Assembly (NCBI RefSeq): GCF_029227915.1
Contig: NC_079889.1
Location: forward strand, 5,024,001-5,088,000
From: Hydractinia symbiolongicarpus
Lineage: Eukaryota > Cnidaria > Hydrozoa > Anthoathecata > Hydractiniidae
Length of the DNA stretch: 64,000 nucleotides
Direction of reading: 5' to 3'
Below the pieces are notes generated by a model. It worked only from the letters and a program-made list of their open reading frames with translations, had not been told where the DNA came from and made no database searches. The position numbers and the translations under genes are program-made. This document shows positions 10,007 to 22,004 of this stretch, in pieces (within the stretch, counting starts at the first letter, position 1; every line of letters begins with the position of its first letter).

Positions 10007-12380
10007 CGTGTGAGGCCTTTATTAGACTGCAAAAGGCCATATTACAGCCTTTATAGGAATGTGCACGTAGTTAAGAGCGTTCTAAGGCAACGGCGCTAAT
10101 GAAAATGACTTAGGACGTTGTAGTGCATTGAGACTGGAAGAAATAGTACAATGGTAAACTGCGCAGGCAGATGGAACCACGTGATCTACGTGTGAGGCCT
10201 TTATTAGACTGCAAAAGGCCATATTACAGCCTTTATAGGACTGTGCACGTAGTTAAGAGCGTTCTAAGGCGATGGCGCTAATGAAAATGACTTTGGACGT
10301 TGTAGCGCATTGAGACTGGAACGTCTAGTCCAATGGTAACCTGCGCAGGCAGCTGAAACCGCGTGATTTACGTCTGCAGCCTTTATTGGACTGCAAAAGG
10401 CCATATTACGGCCTTTATAGGACTGTGCACGTAGTTAAGAGTGTTGTAAGGCCAAGGCGCCAAGGAAAACCTCTTGGAACGTTGTAGTGCATTGAGATTT
10501 GAAGGAATAGTCCAATGGTAACCTTTGCAGGCAGATGGAACCACGTGATTTACGTGTGAGGCCTTTATGAGACTGCAAAAGGCCATATTACAGCCTTTAT
10601 AGGACTGTGCACGTAGTTAATAGCGTTCTAAGGCGACGTCGCTAATGAAAATAACTTGGGACGTTGTAGCACATTGAGACTGGAAGAAATAGTCCAATGG
10701 TAACCTTTGCAGACTGGTGAAACCACGTGATTTACGTGTGAAGCCTTTATTAGACTGCAAAAGGCCATATTACGGCCTTTATAGGACTGTGCACGTAGTT
10801 AAGAGTGTTGTAAGGCCATGGCGCTAAGGAAAACCTCTTGGAACGTTGAAGTGCATTAAGACTGGAAGAAATAGTACAATGGTAACCTGCGCAGGCAGAT
10901 GGAACCACGTGATCTACGTGTGAGGCCTTTATTAGACTGCAAAAGGCCATATTACAGCCTTTAATGGACTGTGCATGTAGTTAAGAGTGTTCTAAGGCCT
11001 CAGCGCTAAGGAGAACCACTCGGAACGTTGTAGTGCATTGAGACTGGAAGAAATAGTACAATAGTAACCTGCGCAGGCAGATGGAACCACGTGATTTACG
11101 TGTGAGGCCTTTATTAGACTGCAAAATGCCATATTACGGCCTTTATAGAACTGTGCACGTAGTTAAATGTGTTGTAAGGCCACGGCGCCAAGGAAATCCT
11201 CTTGGAACGATGTAGTGCATTGAGACTGGAAGGAATAGTCCAATGGTAACATTCGCAGGCAGATGGAACCACGTGATTTACGTGTGAGGCCTTTATTAGA
11301 CTGCAAAAGGCCATATTACAGCCTTTATAGGACTGTGCACGTAGTTAAGAGCGTTCTAAGGCGACTGCGCTAATGAAAATGACTTGGGACGTTGTAGCGC
11401 ATTGAGACTGGAAGGAATAGTCCAATGGTAAACTTCGCAGGCAGGTGAAACCACGTGATTTACGTGTGAGGCCTTTATTAGACTGCAAAAGGCCATATTA
11501 CAGCCTTTATAGGAATGTGCACGTAGTTAAGAGCGTTCTAAGGCGACGGCGCTAATGAAAATGACTTGGGACGTTGTAGTGCATTGAGATTGGAAGAAAT
11601 AGTACAATGGTAAACTGCGCAGGCAGATGGAACCACGTGATCTACGTGTGAGGCCTTTATTAGACTGCAAAAGGCCATATTACAGCCTTTATAGGACTGT
11701 GCACGTAGTTAAGAGCGTTCTAAGGCGATGGCGCTAATGAAAATGACTTTGGACGTTGTAGCGCATTGAGACTGGAACGTCTAGTCCAATGGTAACCTGC
11801 ACAGGCAGCTGAAACCGCGTGATTTACGTCTGCAGCCTTTATTGGACTGCAAAAGGCCATATTACGGCCTTTATAGGACTGTGCACGTAGTTAAGAGTGT
11901 TGTAAGGCCAAGGCGCCAAGGAAAACCTCTTGGAACGTTGTAGTGCATTGAGATTTGAAGGAATAGTCCAATGGTAACCTTTGCAGGCAGATGGAACCAC
12001 GTGATTTACGTGTGAGGCCTTTATGAGACTGCAAAAGGCCTAATTACAGCCTTTATAGGACTGTGCACGTAGTTAAGAGCGTTCTAAGGCGACGTCGCTA
12101 ATGAAAATAACTTGGGACGTTGTAGCACATTGAGACTGGAAGAAATAGTCCAATGGTAACCTTTGCAGACTGGTGAAACCACGTGATTTACGTGTGAAGC
12201 CTTTATTAGACTGCAAAAGGCCATATTACGGCCTTTATAGGACTGTGCACGTAGTTAAGAGTGTTGTAAGGCCATGGCGCTAAAGAAAACCTCTTGGAAC
12301 GTTGAAGTGCATTAAGACTGGAAGAAATAGTACAATGGTAAACTGCGCAGGCAGATGAAACCACGTGATCTACGTTTGAG

Positions 12381-13836
12381 GCCTTTATTAGACTGCAAAA
12401 TGCCATATTACGGCCTTTATAGGACTGTGCGCGTAGTTAAGAGTGTTGTAAGGCCACGGCGCCAAGGAAAACCTCTTGGAACGTTGTAGTGCATTGAGAC
12501 TGGAAGGAATAGTCCAATGGTAACATTCGCAGGCAGATGGAACCACGTGATTTACGTGTGAGGCCTTTATTAGACTGCAAAATGCCATATTACGTCCTTT
12601 ATAGGACTGTGCACGTAGTTAAGAGCGTTCTAAGGCGACGGCGCTAATGAAAATGACTTGGGACGTTGTAGCGCATTGAGACTGGAAGGAATAGTCCAAT
12701 GGTAAACTTCGCAGGCAGGTGAAACCACGTGATTTACGTGTGAAGCCTTTATTAGACTGGAAAATGCCATATTACGGCCTTTATAGGACTGTGCACGTAG
12801 TTAAGAGTGTTGTAAGGCCATGGCGCTAAGGAAAACCTCTTGGAACGTTGTGGTGCATTAGGACTGGAAGAAATAGTACAATGGTAAACTGCGCAGGCAG
12901 ATGGAACCACGTGATTTACGTGTGAGGCCTTTATTAGACTGCAAAAGACCATATTACAGCCTTTATAGGACTGTGCACGTAGTTAAGAGCGTTCTAAGGC
13001 GACGGCACTAATGAAAATGACTTGGGACGTTGTAGCGCATTGAGACTGGAAGGAATGGTCCAATGGTAAACTTCGTAGGCAGGTGAAACCACGTGATTTA
13101 CGTGTGAGGCCTTTATTAGACTGCAAAATGCCATATTACGGCCTTTATAGGACTGTGCACGTAGTTAAGAGTGTTGTAAGGCCACGGCGCCAAGGAAAAC
13201 CTCTTGGAACGTTGTAGTGCATTGAGACTGGAAGGAATAGTCCAATGGTAACATTCGCAGGCAGATGGAACCACGTGATTTACGTGTGAGGCCTTTATTA
13301 GACTGCAAAATGCCATATTACGTCCTTTATAGGACTGTGCACGTAGTTAAGAGCGTTCTAAGGCGACGGCGCTAATGAAAATGACTTGGGACGTTGTAGC
13401 GCATTGAGACTGGAAGGAATAGTCCAATGGTAAACTTCGCAGGCAGGTGAAACCACGTGATTTACGTGTGAAGCCTTTATTAGACTGGAAAATGCCATAT
13501 TACGGCCTTTATAGGACTGTGCACGTAGTTAAGAGTGTTGTAAGGCCATGGCGCTAAGGAAAACCTCTTGGAACGTTGTGGTGCATTAGGACTGGAAGAA
13601 ATAGTACAATGGTAAACTGCGCAGGCAGATGGAACCACGTGATTTACGTGTGAGGCCTTTATTAGACTGCAAAAGACCATATTACAGCCTTTATAGGACT
13701 GTGCACGTAGTTAAGAGCGTTCTAAAGCGACGGCACTAATGAAAATGACTTGGGACGTTGTAGCGCATTGAGACTGGAAGGAATGGTCCAATGGTAAACT
13801 TCGTAGGCAGGTGAAACCACGTGATTTACGTGTGAG
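12381..13836 (+). repeat. two 728-bp (4-monomer) units in tandem
   Basis: Monomers 12381-13108 and 13109-13836 are nearly the same four-monomer unit, sharing the private TACGTCCTTTATAGG, GACTGGAAAATGCC, GGTGCATTAGGACTGG, AAAAGACCATATTAC, GCGACGGCACTAATG and TTCGTAGGCAGG variants. The first unit differs by GTGCGCGTAG versus GTGCACGTAG and by GGCGACGGCAC versus AGCGACGGCAC. The pair is repeated at 27262-28717 within copy 2 of the large duplication. Confidence 0.82.
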
Positions 13837-14018
13837 GCCTTTATTAGACTGCAAAATGCCATATTACGGCCTTTATAGGACTGTGCACGTAGTTAAGAGT
13901 GTTGTAAGGCCACGGCGCCAAGGAAAATCTCTTGGAACGTTGTAGTGCATTGAGACTGGAAGGAATAGTCCAATGGTAACCTTTGCAGGCAGGTGAAACC
14001 ACGTGATTTACGTGTGAA

Positions 14019-15367
14019 GCCTTTATTAGACTGGAAAATGCCATATTACGGCCTTTATAGGACTGTGCACGTAGTTAAGAGTGTTGTAAGGCCACGGCGC
14101 CAAGGAAAACCTCTTGGAACGTTGTAGTGCATTGAGACTGGAAGGAATAGTCCAATGGTAACATTCGCAGGCAGATGGAACCACGTGATTTACGTGTGAG
14201 ACCTTTATTAGACTGCAAAAGGCCATATTACAGCCTTTATAGGACTGTGCACGTAGTTAAGAGCGTTCTAAGGCGACGGCACTAATGAAAATGACTTGGG
14301 ACGTTGTAGCGCATTGAGACTGGAAGGAATGGTCCAATGGTAAACTTCGTAGGCAGGTGAAACCACGTGATTTACGTGTGAGGCCTTTATTAGACTGCAA
14401 AATGCCATATTACGGCCTTTATAGGACTGTGCACGTAGTTAAGAGTGTTGTAAGGCCACGGCGCCAAGGAAAATCTCTTGGAACGTTGTAGTGCATTGAG
14501 ACTGGAAGAAATAGTACAATGGTAAACTGCGCAGGCAGATGAAACCACGTGATCTACGTGTGAGGCCTTTATTAGACTGCAAAATGCCATATTACGGCCT
14601 TTATAGGACTGTGCACGTAGTTAAGAGTGTTGTAAGGCCACGGCGCCAAGGAAAACCTCTTGGAACGTTGTAGTGCATTGAGACTGGAAGGAATAGTCCA
14701 ATGGTAACATTCGCAGGCAGATGGAACCACGTGATTTACGTGTGAGACCTTTATTAGACTGCAAAAGGCCATATTACAGCCTTTATAGGACTGTGCACGT
14801 AGTTAAGAGCGTTCTAAGGCGACGGCACTAATGAAAATGACTTGGGACGTTGTAGCGCATTGAGACTGGAAGGAATGGTCCAATGGTAAACTTCGTAGGC
14901 AGGTGAAACCACGTGATTTACGTGTGAGGCCTTTATTAGACTGCAAAATGCCATATTACGGCCTTTATAGGACTGTGCACGTAGTTAAGAGTGTTGTAAG
15001 GCCATGGCGCTAAGGAAAACCTCTTGGAACGTTGTGGTGCATTAGGACTGGAAGAAATAGTACAATGGTAAACTGCGCAGGCAGATGAAACCACGTGATC
15101 TACGTGTGAGGCCTTTATTAGACTGCAAAATGCCATATTACGGCCTTTATAGGACTGTGCACGTAGTTAAGAGTGTTGTAAGGCCACGGCGCCAAGGAAA
15201 ACCTCTTGGAACGTTGTAGTGCATTGAGACTGGAAGGAATAGTCCAATGGTAACATTCGCAGGCAGATGGAACCACGTGATTTACGTGTGAGACCTTTAT
15301 TAGACTGCAAAAGGCCATATTACAGCCTTTATAGGACTGTGCACGTAGTTAAGAGCGTTCTAAGGCG
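14019..15367 (+). repeat. 546-bp (3-monomer) units, two and a half copies
   Basis: Units start at 14019, 14565 and 15111. Each has a CATTCGC A-type monomer ending GTGAGACCTTTATTAG, then a B monomer with GCGACGGCACTAATG and TTCGTAGGC, then an A monomer. The third unit leaves the pattern at about 15368 (GCGATGGCGC instead of GCGACGGCAC). The third monomer varies: the first has GGAAAATCTC, the second GGTGCATTAGG. Repeated at 28900-30248 in copy 2 of the large duplication. Confidence 0.8.
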
Positions 15368-16914
15368 ATGGCGCTAATGAAAATGACTTTGGACGTTGTA
15401 GCGCATTGAGACTGGAACGTCTAGTCCAATGGTAACCTGCGCAGGCAGAGGGAACCACGTGATTTACGTGTGAGGCCTTTATGGGACTGCGAAAGGCCAT
15501 ATTACAGCCTTTATAGGACTGTGCACGTAGTTAAGAGCGTTCTAAGGCGACGTCGCTAATGAAAATAACTTGGGACGTTGTAGCGCATTGAGACTTGAAG
15601 GAATAGTCCAATGGTAACCTTGGCAGGCAGGTGAAACCACGTGATTTACGTGTGAAGCCTTTATTAGACTGCAAAATGCCATATTACGGCCTTTATAGGA
15701 CTGTGCACGTAGTTAAGAGTGTTGTAAGGCCATGGCGCTAAGGAAAACCTCTTGGAACGTTGTTGTGCATTGAGACTGGAAGAAATAGTACAATGGTAAA
15801 CTGCGCAGGCAGATGGAACCACGTGATCTACGTGTGAGGCCTTTATGGGACTGCAAAAGGCCATATTACAGCCTTTATAGGACTGTGCACGTAGTTAAGA
15901 GCGTTCTAAGGCGACGTCGCTAATGAAAATAACTTGGGACGTTGTAGCACATTGAGACTGGAAGAAATAGTCCAATGGTAACCTTTGCAGACTGGTGAAA
16001 CCACGTGATTTACGTGTGAAGCCTTTATTAGACTGCAAAAGGCCATATTACGACCTTTATAGGACTGTGCACGTAGTTAAGAGTGTTGTAAGGCCATGGC
16101 GCTAAGGAAAACCTCTTGGAACGTTGAAGTGCATTTAGACTGGAAGAAATAGTACAACGGTAACCTGCGCAGGCAGATGGAACCACGTGATCTACGTGTG
16201 AGGCCTTTATTAGACTGCAAAAGGCCATATTACAGCCTTTATAGGACTGTGCACGTAGTTAAGAGCGTTCTAAGGCGATGGCGCTAATGAAAATGACTTT
16301 TGACGTTGTAGCGCATTGAGACTGGAACGTGTAGTCCAATGGTAACCTGCGCAGGCAGCTGAAACCGCGTGATTTACGTCTGCCGCCTTTATTGGACTGC
16401 AAAAGGCCATATTACGGCCTTTATAGGACTGTGCACGTAGTTAAGAGTGTTGTAAGGCCAAGGCGCCAAGGAAAACCTCTTGGAACGTTGTAGTGCATTG
16501 AGATTTGAAGGAATAGTCCAATGGTAACCTTTGCAGGCAGATGGAACCACGTGATTTACGTGTGAAGCCTTTATTAGACTGCAAAAGGCTATATTACGGC
16601 CTTTATAGGACTGTGCACGTAGTTAAGAGTGTTGTAAGGCCATGGCGCTAAGGAAAACCTCTTGGAACGTTGAAGTGCATTAAGACTGGAAGAAATAGTA
16701 CAATGGTAACCTGCGCAAGCAGATGGAACCACGTGATCTACGTGTGAGGCCTTTATTAGACTGCAAAAGGCCATATTACAGCCTTTATAGGACTGTGCAC
16801 GTAGTTAAGAGCGTTCTAAGGCGATGGCGCTAATGAAAATGACTTGGAACGTTGTAGCGCATTGAGACTGGAACAACTAGTCCAATAGTAACCTGCGCAG
16901 GCAGGTGAAACCAC

Positions 16915-17062
16915 GTGATTTACGTGTCAGGCCTTTATGAGACTGCACGTAGTTAAGAGCGTTCTAAGGCGACGTCGCTAATGAAAATAACTTGGGACGT
17001 TGTAGCGCATTGAGACTTGAAGGAATAGTCCAATGGTAACCTTCGCAGGCAGGTGAAACCAC
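16915..17062 (+). repeat. short monomer with a 34-bp deletion
   Basis: At 16946/16947 the sequence reads GACTGC directly followed by ACGTAGTTAAGAGC. The 34 bp normally between (the middle and third inverted-repeat arms up to GGACTGTGC) are gone, so the monomer is 148 bp. The break lies between the two copies of the internal direct repeat, fitting slippage or annealing. This monomer has one GCCTTTAT landmark and no AAAGGCC arm. The coordinates are approximate at the ends of the monomer. Confidence 0.9.
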
Positions 17063-17806
17063 GTGATTTACGTGTGAAGCCTTTATTAGACTGCAAAATG
17101 CCATATTACGGCCTTTATAGGACTGTGCACGTAGTTAAGAGTGTTGTAAGGCCATGGCGCTAAGGAAAACCTCTTGGAACGTTGTAGTGCATTGAGACTG
17201 GAAAAAATAGTACAATGGTAAACTGCGCAGGCAGATGGAACCACGTGATTTACGTGTGAGGCCTTTATGGGACTGCAAAAGGCCATATTACAGCCTTTAT
17301 AGGACTGTGCACGTAGTTAAGAGCGTTCTAAGGCCTCAGCGCTAAAGAGAACCACTTGGAACGTTGTAGTGCATTAAGACTGGAAGAAATAGTACAATAG
17401 TAACCTGCGGAGGCAGATGGAACCACGTGATTTACGTGTGAGGCCTTTATTAGACTGCAAAAGGCCATATTACAGCCTTTATAGGACTGTGCACGTAGTT
17501 AAGAGCGTTTTAAGGCGACGGCGCTAATGAAAATGACTTGGGACGTTGTAGCGCATTGAGACTGGAAGGAATAGTCCAATGGTAACCTTCGCAGGCAGGT
17601 GAAACCACGTGATTTACGTGTGAAGCCTTTATTAGACTGCAAAATGCCATATTACGGCCTTTATAGGACTGTGCACGTAGTTAAGAGTGTTGTAAGGCCA
17701 TGGCGCTAAGGAAAACCTCTTGGAACGTTGTAGTGCGTTGAGACTGGAAGAAATATAACAATGGTAAACTGCGCAGGCAGATGGAACCACGTGATCTACG
17801 TGTGAG

Positions 17807-18528
17807 GCCTTTATTAGACTGCAAAATGCCATATTACAGCCTTTATAGCACTGTGCACGTAGTTAAGAGTGTTGTAAGGCCACGGCGCCAAGGAAAACCT
17901 CTTGGAACGTTGTAGTGCATTGAGACTGGAACGTCTAGTCCAATGGTAACCTGCGCAGGCAGCTGAAACCGCGTGATTTACGTCTGCGACCTTTATTGGA
18001 CTGCAAAAGGCCATAATACGGCCTTTATAGGATTGTGAACGTAGTTAAGAGTGTTCTAAGGCAACGGCGCTAATGAAAACGACTTGGGACGTTGTAGCGC
18101 ATTGAGACTGGAACTAGTCCAATGGTAACCTGTGCAGGCAGCTGAAACCGCGTGATTTACGTCTGCGGCCTTTATTGGACTGCAAAATGCCATATTACAG
18201 CCTTTATAGCACTGTGCACGTAGTTAAGAGTGTTGTAAGGCCACGGCGCCAAGGAAAACCTCTTGGAACGTTGTAGTGCATTGAGACTGGAACGTCTAGT
18301 CCAATGGTAACCTGCGCAGGCAGCTGAAACCGCGTGATTTACGTCTGCGACCTTTATTGGACTGCAAAAGGCCATAATACGGCCTTTATAGGATTGTGAA
18401 CGTAGTTAAGAGTGTTCTAAGGCAACGGCGCTAATGAAAACGACTTGGGACGTTGTAGCGCATTGAGACTGGAACTAGTCCAATGGTAACCTGTGCAGGC
18501 AGCTGAAACCGCGTGATTTACGTCTGCG
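17807..18528 (+). repeat. two 361-bp dimers, each with a 3-bp deletion
   Basis: Dimers at 17807-18167 and 18168-18528 match each other at an offset of 361 bp, sharing TTATAGCACTGTG, the CTGCGACCTTTATTGG start, GGATTGTGAACG and the 3-bp-short GGAACTAGTCC. Related monomers elsewhere read GGAACGACTAGTCC or GGAACAACTAGTCC, so one AAC or GAC unit was lost by slippage. A third short copy is at 19924. All three recur at +14,881. Confidence 0.85.
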
Positions 18529-19981
18529 GCCTTTATTGGACTGCAAAAGGCCATATTACGGCTTTTATAGGACTGTGCCCGTAGTTAAGAGTGTTGCAAG
18601 GCCACCGCGCCAAGGAAAACCTCTTAGGACGTCGCAGTGCATTGCGAGTGGAAGGAATAGTACAATAGTAACCTGCGCAGGCAGAGGGAACCACGTGATT
18701 TACGTGTGAGGCCTTTATGGGACTGCAAAAGGCCATATTACAGCCTTTATAGGACTGTGCACGTAGTTAAGAGCGTTCAAACGCGACGTCGCTAATGAAA
18801 ATAACTTGGGACGTTGTAGCGCATTGAGACTTGAAGGAATAGTCCAATGGTAACCTGCGCAGGCAGATGGGGCCACGTGATTTACGTGTGAGGCCTTTAT
18901 TAGACTGTAAAAGGCCATATTACAGCCTTCATAGGACTGTGCACGTAGTTAAGAGCGTTCTAAGGCGACGGCGCTAATGAAAACCTCTTGGAACGTCGCA
19001 GTGCATTGCGGGTGGAAGGAATAGTACAATAGTAACCTGCGCAGGCAGAGGGAACCACGTGATTTACGTGTGAGGCCTTTATGAGACTGCAAAAGGCCAT
19101 ATTACAGCCTTTATAGGACTGTGCACGTAGTTAAGAGCGTTCTAAGGCGACGTCGCTAATGAAAATAACTTGGGACGTTGTAGCGCATTGAGACTTGAAG
19201 GAATAGTCCAATGGTAACCTTCGCAGGCAGGTGAAACCACGTGATTTACGTGTGAAGCTTTTATTAGACTGCAAAATGCCATATTACGGCCTTTATAGGA
19301 CTGTGCACGTAGTTAAGAGTGTTGTAAGGCCATGGCGCTAAGGAAAACCTCTTGGAACGTTGTAGTGCATTGAGACTGGAAGTAATAGTACAATGGTAAA
19401 CTGCGCAGGCGGATGGAACCACGTGATCTACGTGTGAGGCCTTTATTAGACTGCAAAATGCCATATTACAGCCTTTAATGGACTGTGCATGTAGTTAAGA
19501 GTGTTCTAAGGCCACGGCGCCAAGGAAAACCTCTTGGAACGTTGTAGTGCATTGAGACTGAAAGGAATAGTGCAATGGTAACATTCGCAGGCAGATGGAA
19601 CCACGTGATTTACGTGTGAGGCCTTTATTAGACTGCAAAAGGCCATATTACAGCCTTTATAGGACTGTGCACGTAGTTAAGAGCGTTTTAAGGCGACGGC
19701 GCTAATGAAAATGACTTGGGACGTTGTAGCGCATTGAGACTGGAAGGAATAGTCCAATGGAAAACTTCGCAGGCAGGTGAAACCACGTGATTTACGTGTG
19801 AGGCCTTTATTAGACTGCAAAAGGCCATATTACAGCCTTTATAGGATTGTGAACGTAGTTAAGAGTGTTCTAAGGCAACGGCGCTAATGAAAACGACTTG
19901 GGACGTTGTAGCGCATTGAGACTGGAACTAGTCCAATGGTAACCTGTGCAGGCAGCTGAAACCGCGTGATTTACGTCTGCG
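18529..19981 (+). repeat. 1453-bp repeat, copy 1
   Basis: Matches 19982-20967 at an offset of 1453 bp (8 monomers minus the 3-bp deletion at 19928). Shared private variants are GTGCCCGTAG, the CCACCGCGCC core, GTTCAAACGCGAC, ATGGGGCCACGTG, GACTGTAAAAGG, CTTCATAGG and GCATTGCGGGTGG. GTTCAAACGCGAC is notable because it opens the minus-strand frame in a B-type monomer. Confidence 0.8.
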
Positions 19982-20967
19982 GCCTTTATTGGACTGCAAA
20001 AGGCCATATTACGGCTTTTATAGGACTGTGCCCGTAGTTAAGAGTGTTGCAATGCCACCGCGCCAAGGAAAACCTCTTGGAACGTCGCAGTGCATTGCGA
20101 GTGGAAGGAATAGTACAATAGTAACCTGCGCAGGCAGAGGGAACCACGTGATTTACGTGTGAGGCCTTTATGGGACTGCAAAAGGCCATATTACAGCCTT
20201 TATAGGACTGTGCACGTAGTTAAGAGCGTTCAAACGCGACGTCGCTAATGAAAATAACTTGGGACGTTGTAGCGCATTGAGACTTGAAGGAATAGTCCAA
20301 TGGTAACCTGCGCAGGCAGATGGGGCCACGTGATTTACGTGTGAGGCCTTTATTAGACTGTAAAAGGCCATATTACAGCCTTCATAGGACTGTGCACGTA
20401 GTTAAGAGCGTTCTAAGGCGACGGCGCTAATGAAAACCTCTTGGAACGTCGCAGTGCATTGCGGGTGGAAGGAATAGTACAATAGTAACCTGCGCAGGCA
20501 GAGGGAACCACGTGATTTACGTGTGAGGCCTTTATGAGACTGCAAAATGCCATATTACAGCCTTTATAGGACTGTGCACGTAGTTAAGAGCGTTCTAAGG
20601 CGACGTCGCTAATGAAAATAACTTGGGACGTTGTAGCGCATTGAGACTTGAAGGAATAGTCCAATGGTAACCTTCGCAGGCAGGTGAAACCACGTGATTT
20701 ACGTGTGAAGCTTTTATTAGACTGCAAAATGCCATATTACGGCCTATATAGGACTGTGCACGTAGTTAAGAGTGTTGTAAGGCCATGGCGCTAAGGAAAA
20801 CCTCTTGGAACGTTGTAGTGCATTGAGACTGGAAGTAATAGTACAATGGTAAACTGCGCAGGCAGATGGAACCACGTGATCTACGTGTGAGGCCTTTATT
20901 AGACTGCAAAAGGCCATATTACAGCCTTTAATGGACTGTGCATGTAGTTAAGAGTGTTCTAAGGCCT
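19982..20967 (+). repeat. 1453-bp repeat, copy 2 (partial)
   Basis: Homologous to 18529-19514. Private differences include CAATGCCACC for CAAGGCCACC, GGAACGTCG for AGGACGTCG, and GGCCTATATAGG near 20744 for GGCCTTTATAGG. Homology stops at about 20968, where this copy runs into a D-type core (GGCCTCAGCGC) and copy 1 into an A-type core (GGCCACGGCGCC). Confidence 0.78.
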
Positions 20968-22004
20968 CAGCGCTAAGGAGAACCACTCGGAACGTTGTAG
21001 TGCATTGAGACTGGAAGAAATAGTACAATGGTAAACTGCGCAGGCAGATGGAACCACGTGATCTACGTGTGAGGCCTTTATTAGACTGCAAAAGGCCATA
21101 TTACAGCCTTTATAGGACTGTGCACGTAGTTAAGAGCGTTTTAAGTCGACGGCGCTAATGAAAATGACTTGGGACGTTGTAGCGCATTGAGACTGGAAGG
21201 AATAGTCCAATGGTAACCTTCGCAGGCAGGTGAAACCACGTGATTTACGTGTGAAGCCTTTATTAGACTGGAAAATGCCATATTACGGCCTTTATAGGAC
21301 TGTGCACGTAGTTAAGAGTGTTGTAAGGCCATGGCGCTAAGGAAAACCTCTTGGAACGTTGTGGTGCATTGAGACTGGAAGAAATAGTACAATGGCAAAC
21401 TGCGCAGGCAGATGGAACCACGTGATCTACGTGTGAGGCCTTTATTAGACTGCAAAATGCCATATTACGGCCTTTATAGGACTGTGCACGTAGTTAAGAG
21501 TGTTGTAAGGCCACGGCGCCAAAGAAAACCTCTTGGAACGTTGTAGTGCATTGAGACTGGAAGGAATAGTCCAATGGTAACATTCGCAGGCAGATGGAAC
21601 CACGTGATTTACGTGTGAGGCCTTTATTAGACTGCAAAATGCCATATTACGGCCTTTATAGGACTGTGCACGTAGTTAACAGTGTTGTAAGGCCACGGCG
21701 CCAAGGAAAACCTCTTGGAACGTTGTAGTGCATTGAGACTGAAAGGAATAGTCCAATGGTAACATTCGCAGGCAGATGGAACCACGTGATTTACGTGTGA
21801 GGCCTTTATTAGACTGCAAAAGGCCATATTACAGCCTTTATAGGACTGTGCACGTAGTTAAGAGCGTTCTAAGGCGACTGCGCTAATGAAAATGACTTGG
21901 GACGTTGTAGCGCATTGACACTGGAAGGAATAGTCCAATGGTAAACTTCGCAGGCAGGTGAAACCACGTGATTTACGTGTGAGGCCTTTATTAGACTGGA
22001 AAAT

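Larger units (their letters stand above)
7124..22004 (+). repeat. 14,881-bp tandem segmental duplication, copy 1
   Basis: From 7124 to 21998 the sequence matches 22005-36879 at a constant offset of 14,881 bp. Every private variant I compared is shared, including GGTATTCTTCG (9245/24126), GGCCTAATTAC (12038/26919), TCTAAAGCG (13723/28604), GACTTTTGACG (16293/31174), TTAAGTCGACGG (21143/36024) and the 34-bp and 3-bp deletions. 14,881 equals 82 monomers minus 34 and minus three times 3, so the exchange was in register. I found no mismatch, but I did not compare every base. Confidence 0.93.
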
